From Myxococcota bacterium (lineage in GTDB: Bacteria > Myxococcota_C > UBA6777): a DNA stretch of 33,327 bases. The DNA lies in NCBI GenBank assembly GCA_023150835.1, contig JAKLKB010000072.1, positions 1 through 33,327 on the forward strand. Reading direction: 5' to 3'. The notes below the pieces were generated by a model. It was not told the DNA's origin, made no database searches, and was given only the letters and a program-made list of their open reading frames with translations. Of the stretch, positions 14,659 through 23,238 are shown in pieces; the stretch's first letter is position 1; each line of letters opens with the position of its first letter. The position numbers and the translations under genes are program-made.

Positions 14659-14677
14659 ATGGGAAAAAGAGCGTCAT
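14375..14677 (-). CDS. Possible small protein or gene remnant
   Basis: A 100-residue frame whose C-terminal half (YGADCVLDDYRFGS, then a helical DLTQTQHMLDLMRAARLYA) looks like a real protein end. The first 45 residues are low-information and overlap the start of the DUF3089 gene on the other strand, and the ATG has no clear ribosome site. It could be a short genuine gene with a later start, or the tail of a decayed gene. No family recognised. Confidence 0.3.
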   Translation of the reverse strand: MTLFFPSSRLLLALQGNTHSNQPTQRIDTSPIDYRTQRTSQGPFGSCYGADCVLDDYRFGSPSTDLTQTQHMLDLMRAARLYAISNVVGSKEAYRGMRGY

Positions 14678-15795
14678 GGAAGCGATGGGTCGTGGGGCTT
14701 GTTTTGGTGATGGCGATCGCCGCGTTGCTGTGGGTGTGGATCGGACAGCGTGGGCAACAGGCTTTGTTGGTGCGCTTCCTCAAACCTGCGAAAGGCTTTG
14801 CTCATTACACGCCGCCCAAAGCACCCGATTATGCGAAAGAAGAGGCTTGGGCTGCACATTCCAAGAAAAACTCGTATGCGAATCTATGGGCGAAAGGACT
14901 AGAGCCATCGAAAGATCCGCAGGCGGATGTGTTTTTTGTACATCCGACGACTTATCTCAGCGGCAAAGGATGGAACGCACCGATCGAGGACAAAGAAGCA
15001 ACAAGGCGCGTGGACAAAAGTGTGATGAAATACCAAGCGAGCGCTTTTTACGGATGTTGTCGGGTGTTTGCGCCACGCTACCGACAAGCCACGCTGTATT
15101 TTGCGATCGCACGCAACCAAGACGCTTGGAAGGCGATGGATCTGGCCTTTGGGGATGTGAAACGAGCTTTTCGGCATTTTTTACAACACCACAACCAAGG
15201 CCGTCCGATCTTTCTTGCGGGGCATAGCCAAGGTTCGATGCACGCGCTGCGTTTGTTAGAAGAATTTCCTGACGAGGGAGGATGGCGCAAGCGCTTGGTG
15301 GCTGCGTATCTGGTGGGGATCAACATCCCGCTGGATAAGTTTCAGCGAACGATCCATTGGTCACGCCCTTGCAAAAACGCCGAAGATACGGGCTGTGTCA
15401 TGGGGTGGACCACTCTTGGGCGCAAAGCCGAACCACGCGGTTGGGCAGACATGAAGGTGTATTATCCAAGCGGATACGAATCAAGCGCCGGCAAACCAAG
15501 GCTGTGCAGCAATCCGCTGACATGGAAAACGGAAGAAGAGAAGATCACAAAAGACCAACACAAGGGCGCTTTGCCTTATGGAAAAGGGCGCGAGATGGCG
15601 GCGATCCGCCCTGCGCTGATCGCTGCGCAGTGTCGTGCGGGTGCGCTGTGGATCGATACGCCGCCTTCGAGCTTTCAGCGGCTGATGCTGCGCCCCCATG
15701 ACTACCACGTCTACGACTACAACTTGTTTTATGCGGATATCTGGCACAATACCTTCCGGCGGCTCGCTGCATTTCAAAAAAAGCGCTTGCGGTAA
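14659..15795 (+). CDS. DUF3089 alpha/beta hydrolase-like membrane-anchored protein
   Basis: A 378-residue protein. A strong AAGGAGGAG site precedes the ATG by about 10 bp. Residues 10-28 form an N-terminal membrane anchor (VVGLVLVMAIAALLWVWI). DUF3089 hallmarks follow: DVFFVHPTTYL (90-100), AFYGCCRVFAPRYRQA (129-144) and the nucleophile elbow AGHSQGS with S190. The family has an alpha/beta hydrolase fold and probably acts as an esterase or lipase-like enzyme, with the substrate unknown. The active-site serine is present, so it may be catalytic. It is not visibly in an operon. Confidence 0.9.
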   Translation: MGKRASWKRWVVGLVLVMAIAALLWVWIGQRGQQALLVRFLKPAKGFAHYTPPKAPDYAKEEAWAAHSKKNSYANLWAKGLEPSKDPQADVFFVHPTTYLSGKGWNAPIEDKEATRRVDKSVMKYQASAFYGCCRVFAPRYRQATLYFAIARNQDAWKAMDLAFGDVKRAFRHFLQHHNQGRPIFLAGHSQGSMHALRLLEEFPDEGGWRKRLVAAYLVGINIPLDKFQRTIHWSRPCKNAEDTGCVMGWTTLGRKAEPRGWADMKVYYPSGYESSAGKPRLCSNPLTWKTEEEKITKDQHKGALPYGKGREMAAIRPALIAAQCRAGALWIDTPPSSFQRLMLRPHDYHVYDYNLFYADIWHNTFRRLAAFQKKRLR

Positions 15796-15837
15796 GCTTT
15801 GCTGCTGAGTTTCAGAGCGAGGTGAGGGTGCCGACAA

Positions 15838-17022
15838 TCACCGTAAAATATCCGATTCTCCTGCCGATTTCGCTTGGACTAAGCCCATCTTTCGCAAGTA
15901 ATTTTGCGCGGGCATCTCGATATATCGAAAACTCAAGAAGCAAGCAAGCACGAGCGCAGCGAAAAACAACAGCATCAACCACGGTGAATAATAAACCGAA
16001 TGGTCGCTCGTAAGGCTGGAGACGATCGCAGAAAATAAAATTTGCATAGGGAAATGAAGCAAATAAGAGGAATACGAGATATCGCCGAGAAAGGACAGTC
16101 TTTTTGCGAGCAAACCGCGATGCGTTTCGAAAAGCGCCAGAGACAGAATCGTTAGTGGGAAAACGACCAAAACGGGCCAGAAGACAAGCACTTTCTGTAT
16201 ACTCCGATCAAAAAATGCCTCGTAGCGCGGCGAAAATGAAGTCGTATAAGCAATTAAGAGTCTTATATCTATTCCCTGCTGCACGATAGCGATCGTTACA
16301 ATCCACACATTGGCCGTCAAAAGTATCACCCATCTTGTAAGAACAGCCGAACGTTCAGAGGAGAGAATCGCCTTATACGCGAAAAAGACACAACCACCAA
16401 AGAAAAAGGAACCGATACCTCGGCCCATCGGTGGATAAAGTTTCTGTACAAAAAGAAACCCGACCAGCGAAAGAGCAGCCAAGAGAAGCGCCCGCACGGG
16501 CAGAAAACGAGAACAAAAAAAGAAAATGACGTACAACAATACTTCTACCGAAACGGACCAGACAGGCCCGTTAAATGAATGGCCCCGCTCAAATCCCCAT
16601 GAAGAAGCAAACAGGAGATGAAGGAGAAAATGTTTACCATCATTGTTCGGATAAACAAAATAGCGCCCCGACGCATGGATCATCCAAAACTGAGCGACAG
16701 CGACAAAAAGAAAAGTCGCGAGATGCAAAGGATACAGCCTTGAAAATCTCAGCAAAGCAAACTTGCTTGGGGAGATTTCGCCTTGATAGATCGGTGTTGA
16801 GTAAAGCCAGTAAAAAATAAAACCGGACAGGCAAAAAAACAAATCAACGGCCAACCAACCTTTTGTATAGAAGACGAACATCCACTCGGAGAACGGAAGT
16901 CGTGCGGTGTCGAACGTTTCGGGCTTCGTTCCAGAGAAGAAAAAATGTGGCCAATGCCAAAACACAACGCTGAGAGCTGCGAAGCCTCTTAGCACGTCGA
17001 GAGAATAAAAACGTTTGACCAA
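15838..17022 (-). CDS. Acyltransferase 3 family membrane protein (OafA/YrhL-like)
   Basis: A 394-residue integral membrane protein of the acyltransferase-3 family, which transfers acyl groups to sugars of lipopolysaccharide, peptidoglycan or secreted glycans. It begins FYSLDVLRGFAALSVVFWHW, with the conserved R and H, then LAVDLFFCLSGFIF and LLRFSRLYPLHL, then about ten hydrophobic helices. The only in-frame start not behind a stop is the TTG at 17022, with AGGATGG about 14 bp upstream. The acyl donor and acceptor cannot be inferred. It faces the DUF3089 gene tail to tail with a 42-bp gap. Confidence 0.92.
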   Translation of the reverse strand: MVKRFYSLDVLRGFAALSVVFWHWPHFFFSGTKPETFDTARLPFSEWMFVFYTKGWLAVDLFFCLSGFIFYWLYSTPIYQGEISPSKFALLRFSRLYPLHLATFLFVAVAQFWMIHASGRYFVYPNNDGKHFLLHLLFASSWGFERGHSFNGPVWSVSVEVLLYVIFFFCSRFLPVRALLLAALSLVGFLFVQKLYPPMGRGIGSFFFGGCVFFAYKAILSSERSAVLTRWVILLTANVWIVTIAIVQQGIDIRLLIAYTTSFSPRYEAFFDRSIQKVLVFWPVLVVFPLTILSLALFETHRGLLAKRLSFLGDISYSSYLLHFPMQILFSAIVSSLTSDHSVYYSPWLMLLFFAALVLACFLSFRYIEMPAQNYLRKMGLVQAKSAGESDILR

Positions 17023-17327
17023 GTGATTGGGTCCATCCTATCGGGGCAAGCGACGGCGTTGTGATGTTTCGCGAAAGGATCGTGATGACATCCGACCAAA
17101 GAACACCGAGCAAGTTTTGGGTATAACGAACCAGATCAGCAGCGTCAAGGGCCACCCGCACCGCTCCCAACAAGAGAAATCGTCCGAAAGTCCCAACAAA
17201 AGAAACCGCTTGGAAGAAAGAACTCTGAGGCGTCCTCAAAGATAAAGATTTTCGATACGATCACGTCACAGATCAACAAGACCTCTCGTCAGGTGGGCGC
17301 AAACCCAAAGGACAAGGAGGTGCGGAG
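17023..17327. other. Divergent intergenic region (acyltransferase / oxidoreductase)
   Basis: About 305 bp. A minus-strand frame runs through it but is not recognisable as a gene. The plus-strand promoter for the oxidoreductase-sigma operon is at 17264-17290. Confidence 0.5.
17264..17290 (+). promoter_or_regulatory. Candidate ECF41 sigma promoter of the oxidoreductase-sigJ operon
   Basis: CGTCACA at 17264-17270 and CGTC at 17287-17290 are separated by exactly 16 bp. The ECF41 consensus, as I recall it, is TGTCACA-N16-CGTC; only the first base differs. It is 38 bp upstream of the first gene of the operon that encodes an ECF41-type sigma factor, so autoregulation is expected from the family pattern. 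Confidence 0.75.
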
Positions 17328-18581
17328 ATGTTGATCCAGAACAAGAAGCAAAAGTCGTATGTGGTGGTTGGTGGCGGATACGCGGGTCGGATGGCGGCGT
17401 TGCGTTTGCGCACGCGAGATCGAGCAGCGCGGATCGTGGTGGTGGAACCTTCGTCGGTGGTGGTCGAACGAGCGCGTTATCACGAAGTACTGGGCGGTTG
17501 GCGACAATGGAAGATCCCGATGGCTCAGGCATTGCCGCGTGATGGTGAGCATTGGCAAGGATGGGTGGAGGCGATCGATGCCACAAATCGCGTCGTGACA
17601 GCACGAATCGACGGAGAAGTGCGACGGATCGAGGCGGATGGGATCGTGGTAGCATTGGGCAGTCGGGCGCGTGGGATCGAAAGCATCGACGCCAAGATAC
17701 CCGTGTTCGGAGCAGAAGAGCCTGAAACAGCGGGAGTTGTAGGTGGATCGTACACCAAGGATGCTCCGTTGGTGGTGGTCGGAACAGGTTTGACGGGGAT
17801 CGAGATCGCGACGGTGCTTGCACAGCGGCATGGTGCGGGACGCGTAGTGTTGGTTGGAAGTGAAGAACCGGGTTCGGGTCTTTCAGAGGGCGCAAGGGCC
17901 TATACGCGGGCGTTTATGGAGCGAGTGGGGCTGCGCTTTGCGCTTGGTCGAGTCGAGCGCGTGGAAGGGGATACGTTGTTCTTTGCAGGGGACGAGCGAT
18001 GGCGCGCAGGTGCGGTGTTGGGATGCGCGGGTTTTCGTGTATCGCCTTTTGCGAAAGAGATGGGTTGGCCTGTCGATGCGCAAGGACGGGCGCTTGTGAC
18101 ACCAACGCTGGCACTCCCGAACACAGAAGGTATTTTTGTGGCAGGGGATCTGGCTGCATGCCATCAAGGAAACGCGCAAGGTCCGTTGTATCGGTCTGCA
18201 TGCGCAACCGCGATGCCGATGGGGTGCCATGCCGCCGAACAGATCATCCGATCAGCGCAAGGTCAAAAGGCGCTGCCCTTTTCGCTTGGCTATTTAGTGC
18301 AATGTGTAGCGCTCGGGCGTCGGGATGGTGTATTGCAATTCGTAGCGTCGGATGATCGGCCCACACCGCGCTTTTGGACAGGTTGGCGTGCTGCGTGGAC
18401 CAAAGAAGCGATCTTGCGTATGACATGGCAAGCCCCTGCGTTGGAACGATGCTTGCGCGTTCCTGTATTCCGCTGGGCGTCCTACCAAGCATCAGAGAGC
18501 AAGGCAGAGCAAACACCGCAGAACAAGGCAGAGAGAATGTCGGAGAGCAAGACAGATGGACACACAAAGCCTGCTGTTTGA
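17328..18581 (+). CDS. FAD/NAD(P)-dependent oxidoreductase (NDH-2 / pyridine nucleotide-disulphide family)
   Basis: A 417-residue flavoprotein. The ATG follows AAGGAGGTG by about 7 bp. The N-terminus has the dinucleotide-binding VVVGGGYAGRMAAL (about 13-25), a second Rossmann motif VVVGTGLTGIEIA near 144-156, and the FAD-binding GIFVAGDLAA near 266-275, as in NDH-2-like NADH dehydrogenases and related oxidoreductases. The last ~30 residues are low-complexity (SKAEQ, NKAER repeats) and overlap the sigma gene start by 26 bp. It is the first gene of an operon with an ECF41 sigma factor; ECF41 factors are typically linked to carboxymuconolactone decarboxylases, oxidoreductases or epimerases, so it is probably their target. 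The substrate is unknown. Confidence 0.9.
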   Translation: MLIQNKKQKSYVVVGGGYAGRMAALRLRTRDRAARIVVVEPSSVVVERARYHEVLGGWRQWKIPMAQALPRDGEHWQGWVEAIDATNRVVTARIDGEVRRIEADGIVVALGSRARGIESIDAKIPVFGAEEPETAGVVGGSYTKDAPLVVVGTGLTGIEIATVLAQRHGAGRVVLVGSEEPGSGLSEGARAYTRAFMERVGLRFALGRVERVEGDTLFFAGDERWRAGAVLGCAGFRVSPFAKEMGWPVDAQGRALVTPTLALPNTEGIFVAGDLAACHQGNAQGPLYRSACATAMPMGCHAAEQIIRSAQGQKALPFSLGYLVQCVALGRRDGVLQFVASDDRPTPRFWTGWRAAWTKEAILRMTWQAPALERCLRVPVFRWASYQASESKAEQTPQNKAERMSESKTDGHTKPAV

Positions 18582-19449
18582 ACAGCATCGGCGGAGAATG
18601 TTTGGCATCGCATACCGAATCCTCGGAAGCATCGAAGAAAGCGAAGATGTCGTACAAGAGACATGGTTGCGTTGGCGCGAAGCTTCGGAGATTCGGGAGC
18701 CTGCGGCGTGGTTGACTCGTGTGGTTGGGCGGCTTGCGCTGGATATCTTGCGTTCGGCCTACAAACGACGCGCCGTGTATATCGGGCCTTGGCTACCCGA
18801 ACCCGTCGAATCATCGGCCTTGAACGAAGATGCCCATGATCCTGTGCGTGCGCTGATCTTACGAGACGCAGCCTCCACCGCATTTTTACGGATGATGGGC
18901 TGCCTTTCACCTGCGGAACGTGTCGCTTTTGTGATGCGCCAAGTCTTCGATCTACCCTACGAAGAGATCGCCCTGATGCTCGAACGCACCGAAGAGGCCT
19001 GCCGCCAACTGGTCTCACGCGCCACACGAAAGCTCGGCACTTCCGAGCCCCCCACCCTCGACCACGAAGACAACCATCAAATGTTGTTATTCTCTTTTTT
19101 GCAGGCGCTCCAACAAGCCGATATACCGGCATTACAGCGCATCCTTTCGCAAGAAGTCTCTCTCTACAGCGATGGCGGCGGAGAAGTCTCTTCTGCACGC
19201 AGACCGTTGTTTGGCTTTCATCGCGTTTCGCGCTTTTGTTTGGGCCTCGCCCGAAAGAGCGATCCTTCCGACCGCGCCGAACTCGTTTCCCTCAACGGAA
19301 ACCTCGCTGTCTTGATCTGGCGGCACGATCACCCCTTCACCTTGATATCGATCACTTGCCACAACGACACCATCCACGAGATTCAGATGATCCGATCCCC
19401 CCGAAAGATCCGCAAAGTCTGCGCTCTCCTCGCTACCTCCGCTCCATAA
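18556..19449 (+). CDS. sigJ: ECF41-type (SigJ-like) RNA polymerase sigma factor with SnoaL-like C-terminus
   Basis: A 297-residue extracytoplasmic-function sigma factor. Region 2 spans FEQHRRRMFGIAYRILGS, EESEDVVQETWLRW and onward; region 4 is LSPAERVAFVMRQVFDLPYEEIALML and on. Between them GPWLPEPV (about 77-84) matches the WLPEP motif of group ECF41. The C-terminal SnoaL-like extension carries YSDGGGEVSS, corresponding to the DGGGKV motif that helps regulate activity in this group, so it needs no separate anti-sigma factor. GGAGAGC lies 12-18 bp upstream of the ATG, inside the oxidoreductase gene. The match of the promoter at 17264 to the ECF41 consensus supports autoregulation. The signal it responds to is unknown. 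Confidence 0.93.
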   Translation: MDTQSLLFEQHRRRMFGIAYRILGSIEESEDVVQETWLRWREASEIREPAAWLTRVVGRLALDILRSAYKRRAVYIGPWLPEPVESSALNEDAHDPVRALILRDAASTAFLRMMGCLSPAERVAFVMRQVFDLPYEEIALMLERTEEACRQLVSRATRKLGTSEPPTLDHEDNHQMLLFSFLQALQQADIPALQRILSQEVSLYSDGGGEVSSARRPLFGFHRVSRFCLGLARKSDPSDRAELVSLNGNLAVLIWRHDHPFTLISITCHNDTIHEIQMIRSPRKIRKVCALLATSAP

Positions 19450-19826
19450 AAACAACCCCGTTTCCGACTCGCGCAAGACCTCCCTCGTGTTCGCGCTGCT
19501 CCTTGCGGCAGAGTCGTAACAATTATTTTTGCAAAGAACTTGCGATAAGAAAGCGTGGTTTGGCGCGGATGCTTGCGTTGCAAGGTGGATCGGCGCATAC
19601 AAAGGACGTTGACAAGCCGACGAACGGTCGCTATAGCACTCGATCGTGTGGGCGAAAAAAGCGACACACAGAGAGGCTGTTCGATACCTCGCGTTCTTCG
19701 CCATGTTGGAGACGCAACCCCACCGAGAACGGAACCATTCGGATCATGCGACACCACCCACCAACACCCAAACACGCCTGTTTCTGGCTTGTTCAGAACG
19801 GTTTAAGCAGAAGCCTAGAACGCAAG
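19450..19826. other. Spacer upstream of the TonB-related locus
   Basis: About 375 bp with no gene I can support. An AT-rich stretch at 19515-19550 (CAATTATTTTTGCAAAGAAC, then GATAAG) stands out and could hold the promoter of the next gene set; GCAA and TTGC at 19531-19543 form a short imperfect palindrome. I see no convincing Fur, Zur or CopY box. Confidence 0.35.
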
Positions 19827-20255
19827 ATGCGTATTTTGGCGCTGTGGTGCATCGGGTTGGTGTGGTTCATACAATCCGCAGGATGGCTCGCAGGAGCGGG
19901 CACTCAAACGCAGATCGCGCACCGCGCTTGCCATCATCTGGTGCATCGCCTTCACGACACTTCACAAATCCCCGCCTATTCGGTCGAATCGGCCTCTACA
20001 CACCAACGTTCTTGGGAACCCTCACACGAGCGCTTCTTTCCTGACCCAGCGTTCGAGTGCGTTTCTTCTTCTTTTTCTCTACCTTCCTCTTTTACCGTGC
20101 TTTCTTCGGAGCGTTCATTCCACAAAAGCACGCCCTCGCGGTTCTTTTCGCAGCGCCGACCACCACCCTATCCGATCGATCGACTTCGCCTCGCCCCCAA
20201 ACAGTCCCCACCATATGCCTCTGTAACCACACAAACAGCCACCGTACACCCATAA
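19827..20255 (+). CDS. Small secreted His/Cys-containing protein upstream of TonB receptor
   Basis: A 142-residue frame opening MRILALWCIGLVWFIQSAGWLA, a good signal peptide. It is followed by IAHRACHHLVHRLHD, a Cys with four nearby His, which resembles a metal-binding patch. The rest is Ser/Pro/Arg-rich with no family. Similar short, exported His-rich proteins are common before metal TonB receptors (general knowledge, not a match). The ribosome site is poor (CGCAAG just before ATG), so the frame could be fortuitous. Confidence 0.45.
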   Translation: MRILALWCIGLVWFIQSAGWLAGAGTQTQIAHRACHHLVHRLHDTSQIPAYSVESASTHQRSWEPSHERFFPDPAFECVSSSFSLPSSFTVLSSERSFHKSTPSRFFSQRRPPPYPIDRLRLAPKQSPPYASVTTQTATVHP

Positions 20256-20399
20256 CGCGTTTTGCGCTCCGAATTCTTTCGGGCTTCAACAACTTATGCT
20301 CTTGGCGCGATGTCAAGGTGCGTGCGTCTTTTCCGTTCGCAACGCATTTGCTCCCCCTCGAAAGACAAGGTTGTTGGCAAACGTAAAGAAAGCACACTC

Positions 20400-23213
20400 T
20401 TGATCCAGCGTTGGTTTTTCGGCTTGTTTTTGGGAATATGTTTGGGGCCCTTTGGAAGAATCGGAGAGCAGCTTCTGTGCGCTGAAACGCCCAGAAGACG
20501 GCCTGTTTTGGGCAGCCACAGGGGGCTGCCCCTACGTTTTACGATCTCACAACAAGCGGATCTCGGATCGCACCCCTCCCGCTCACTCGCACAAAAGCAC
20601 CCGCCTCGCGCTTACGATCTCCGAGTGATGCGCACGCAAAGCATCGTTCGCAGACGCCCTGTTTTGGGCAGCCACAGGGGGCTGCCCCTACGTTTTACGA
20701 TCTCACGACAAGCGGATCTCGGATCGCACCCCTCCCGCTCACCCGCACAAAAGCACCCCTCTCGCTTGGTTGCACAAGAGCTTCCTTCCGTCGAAGAGAT
20801 CAAAGAACTCAAGCAGAAGTCTTCTCCGACAACGCGTCCGACACTTCCACCCCACAAAACACCGACATCTCCACAGCCCGCTGCACCACAAACACCGACA
20901 TCTCCACAGCCCGCTGCACCACAAACACCGACACCTCCACAGCCCGCTGCACCACAAACACCGACACCTCCACAGCCCGCTGCACCACAAACACCATCCC
21001 TCCCCCAATCGATCCGCCAAACGTCGGCACCTCCGAAACCTGCTGCATCACAAACATCGACACCTCCGCAGCCTGCTGCACCACAAACGCCGCCACGTCC
21101 GAAACAACCTCAACGCGATGTGACGCTAGACGATGCGACCGTGTTGGGAAAGCGCCAACAACGCAGCGATGCGGCCTCACGTTTTCAGATCGAACTGGGG
21201 GCGTTGCAGATCATCCCGCGAAAAGATGTCACCGAGCAGCTGATGTTGGCTCCGGGGGTGTTGACCATCAATCACGGCGGAGAAGGGCACGCGCAAGAGA
21301 CCTATATGCGGGGATTTGCAGCAGGTGAGGGGCAGGACATCGAGTTTTTGGTCGACGGTGTTCCGCTCAACGAGGTCAGCAATCCACACGGTCACGGTTA
21401 TACGGATCTGTATTTCATACCACCCGAATTCGTGCGATCGCTCGATATCACAGAAGGCGTCTTTGAGGCGAGCCAAGGGGACTTTGCTTTTGCAGGGACG
21501 GCGCATTATCGGCTCGGTGTAGAAGAACGCGGAGCGCGGCTTTCGTATCGTGGCGGGATGTGGAACACCCATCGCTTGGTGCTGATGTACGCGCCACCGT
21601 CTGAACCTGCCGAGACGTTCGCTGGTTTTGAGCTGTACCGCACAGACGGCTACGGTCAAAATCGCTCGGCACAACGGGCTTTGGGGTTGGGACGTTATCT
21701 GTTGCGCGACACAGGAACCTTTCGGATGGCCTTTTCTGTCTATGCTTACGCTGCGCGCTTTGATCAAGCAGGCGTGATCCGCCAAGATGACTTTTTGGCC
21801 GGACGGATCGGCTTCTTTGAGACCTACGATCCGAACCAAGGCGGAGAGAGCAATCGTTTGTTGTTATCGGTCGATACGGCCTTTGGCCCACGAGAGCAGC
21901 GCTTTCAGATGGTGGTATTTGCGGGGTATCGGACGATGCGCCTCCGAAATAACTTTACGGGGTGGCTCAATGACCTCAAGATCGACCCCGACGGGACACC
22001 TGTCACGAAACAGCGCGGCGATGGAAACGAGATGCGTTATGGTGTGTTAACGGCGGGTTCACGGGGTGATTACACGCTCACGCTCAACATCGCAAAGCAA
22101 CAACAGATCGTCTCGATGGGTTATGCGCTGCGCGTCGATCATGGTGATTCCTCGATATCGCGTTTGCGCTCTGTGACGGCGATCCCGTATCGACGGATCT
22201 TTGACTTTGGTTTTACCACCCTGAATATCGCGGGCTGGATGCAAGGGCAGCTTCGATTTACCACGTGGTTCGGACTGCGTGCAGGGGTGCGGATCGACAC
22301 GTTTGGTTTTGGTGTGTTGGATCGCAACCAACCCACCGCCGATCGCGAAGGCCGTCGGCTCTCCGATCAAAGCAGCCAAGCCTTTGGCTTTGCGATCAAT
22401 CCTCGCGCTACGTTGGACTTTCGCTTGTGGCCTGCCTTGCATCTGTTGATCAGCTACGGTCAAGGAACCCGATCCACCGAAGCAGCCGCCCTCTCCGACA
22501 ACGAGACCGCTCCTTTTGCCCGCGCCCAAGTCGCCGATATCGGCCTTTCGTACACCTATGGCCGCCAAGGTGCGGGGATCTTTCTCAAATCCCAACTCAG
22601 CTATGTTTTTTCTTACGTCGACAAAGACTTGATCTTTGACGAAGAAGTCGGACGCAACGTCCTCACCAGCGCTTCGATGCGACATGCTGTCTTGTTGGGC
22701 GTACGGATGAACTACAACCGCTGGCTTGATGCCTTGGTCAACGTGGGATGGGCGCACGCAACGCGCCTTGATACGGGCGAATTATTCCCTTACATCCCGC
22801 AATGGGTGGTGCGTGCAGATATCGCCGTCAATGGGCCGCTGTTTGGTTGGAAAGTCGGTGGACGCCCTGTCTGGGGCCGCGTCGGTCTTGGATTCACCTT
22901 CGTTCCGGGGCGGCCCTTGCCCTACCAAGAATGGGGCGATCCATTTTATTTGTTGAGCCTTGGGGGATCGATGCGCTTTTGGCATATCGAATTGGGCGTC
23001 GAAGCGCGCAATCTGCTCGGGTTTCAGTACCGACAAGCCGAATTTTCTTACACAAGCAATTTCGCAGGCCCAACCGCCATCCCGCCCCGCTTACCCGAAC
23101 GGCACTTTGCCGCAGGCGAACCGCTTACGATCATGGCGAACTTGACGCTGCATCTCGAAGAGATGTTGGTGCAGCTTCAAACAGCCACAAGAGAAGAAAA
23201 GAGGAAAAAATGA
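20400..23213 (+). CDS. TonB-dependent outer-membrane receptor
   Basis: A 937-residue receptor read from a TTG at 20400, which begins a good signal peptide (MIQRWFFGLFLGICLG, up to LLCAE); an ATG at 20310 would add 30 residues. The segment up to about 130 holds two copies of repeat B in frame, then a run of 11-residue repeats (TPTSPQPAAPQ), about 150-235, as a flexible spacer. The plug follows: QIIPRKDVTEQLMLAPGVL, MRGFAAGEGQDIEFLVDGVPLN and NPHGHGYTDLYFIP. The remainder is a beta barrel that ends around residue 920. The receptor imports a substrate with energy from TonB-ExbB-ExbD, encoded downstream. His residues in the plug (NHGGEGHAQ, NPHGHG) hint at a metal or metal chelate, but this is inference. 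The gene ends with an ATGA overlap. Confidence 0.92.
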   Translation: MIQRWFFGLFLGICLGPFGRIGEQLLCAETPRRRPVLGSHRGLPLRFTISQQADLGSHPSRSLAQKHPPRAYDLRVMRTQSIVRRRPVLGSHRGLPLRFTISRQADLGSHPSRSPAQKHPSRLVAQELPSVEEIKELKQKSSPTTRPTLPPHKTPTSPQPAAPQTPTSPQPAAPQTPTPPQPAAPQTPTPPQPAAPQTPSLPQSIRQTSAPPKPAASQTSTPPQPAAPQTPPRPKQPQRDVTLDDATVLGKRQQRSDAASRFQIELGALQIIPRKDVTEQLMLAPGVLTINHGGEGHAQETYMRGFAAGEGQDIEFLVDGVPLNEVSNPHGHGYTDLYFIPPEFVRSLDITEGVFEASQGDFAFAGTAHYRLGVEERGARLSYRGGMWNTHRLVLMYAPPSEPAETFAGFELYRTDGYGQNRSAQRALGLGRYLLRDTGTFRMAFSVYAYAARFDQAGVIRQDDFLAGRIGFFETYDPNQGGESNRLLLSVDTAFGPREQRFQMVVFAGYRTMRLRNNFTGWLNDLKIDPDGTPVTKQRGDGNEMRYGVLTAGSRGDYTLTLNIAKQQQIVSMGYALRVDHGDSSISRLRSVTAIPYRRIFDFGFTTLNIAGWMQGQLRFTTWFGLRAGVRIDTFGFGVLDRNQPTADREGRRLSDQSSQAFGFAINPRATLDFRLWPALHLLISYGQGTRSTEAAALSDNETAPFARAQVADIGLSYTYGRQGAGIFLKSQLSYVFSYVDKDLIFDEEVGRNVLTSASMRHAVLLGVRMNYNRWLDALVNVGWAHATRLDTGELFPYIPQWVVRADIAVNGPLFGWKVGGRPVWGRVGLGFTFVPGRPLPYQEWGDPFYLLSLGGSMRFWHIELGVEARNLLGFQYRQAEFSYTSNFAGPTAIPPRLPERHFAAGEPLTIMANLTLHLEEMLVQLQTATREEKRKK
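20493..20535 (+). repeat. Dispersed repeat family B, copy 2, inside receptor gene
   Basis: GCCTGTTTTGGGCAGCCACA followed by GGGGGCTGCCCCTAC. It is read in frame within the receptor's N-terminal extension (RRPVLGSHRGLPLRF) and pairs with copy 3 156 bp further on. Confidence 0.85.
20650..20691 (+). repeat. Dispersed repeat family B, copy 3, inside receptor gene
   Basis: GCAGACGCCCTGTTTTGGGC followed by AGCCACAGGGGGCTGCCCCT and AC. With copy 2 it forms a tandem duplication of period 156 bp (52 codons), so the protein repeats RRPVLGSHRGLPLRFTIS and QADLGSHPSRS. Confidence 0.85.
20862..21100 (+). repeat. 33-bp Pro-rich tandem repeat in receptor gene
   Basis: Units of about 33 bp encode TPTSPQPAAPQ; four are near-perfect and later units diverge (SLPQSIRQTS, PPKPAASQTS). 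The period is a multiple of three, so the array grows or shrinks without frameshift. It probably spans the periplasmic spacer between the signal peptide and the plug. Confidence 0.88.
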
Positions 23214-23238
23214 ACATAGCAATCGCGCCGATGGGCTT

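Noticed and set aside
19531-19543. Short palindrome GCAA-N5-TTGC as a metal-regulator operator
   Set aside because: Too short and imperfect to assign to Fur, Zur or a copper regulator.
19236-19826. Upstream part of a long plus-strand frame overlapping the sigma factor gene
   Set aside because: It is in a shadow frame of sigJ with Arg/Pro-rich composition; only the portion from 19827 has a signal-peptide-like start.
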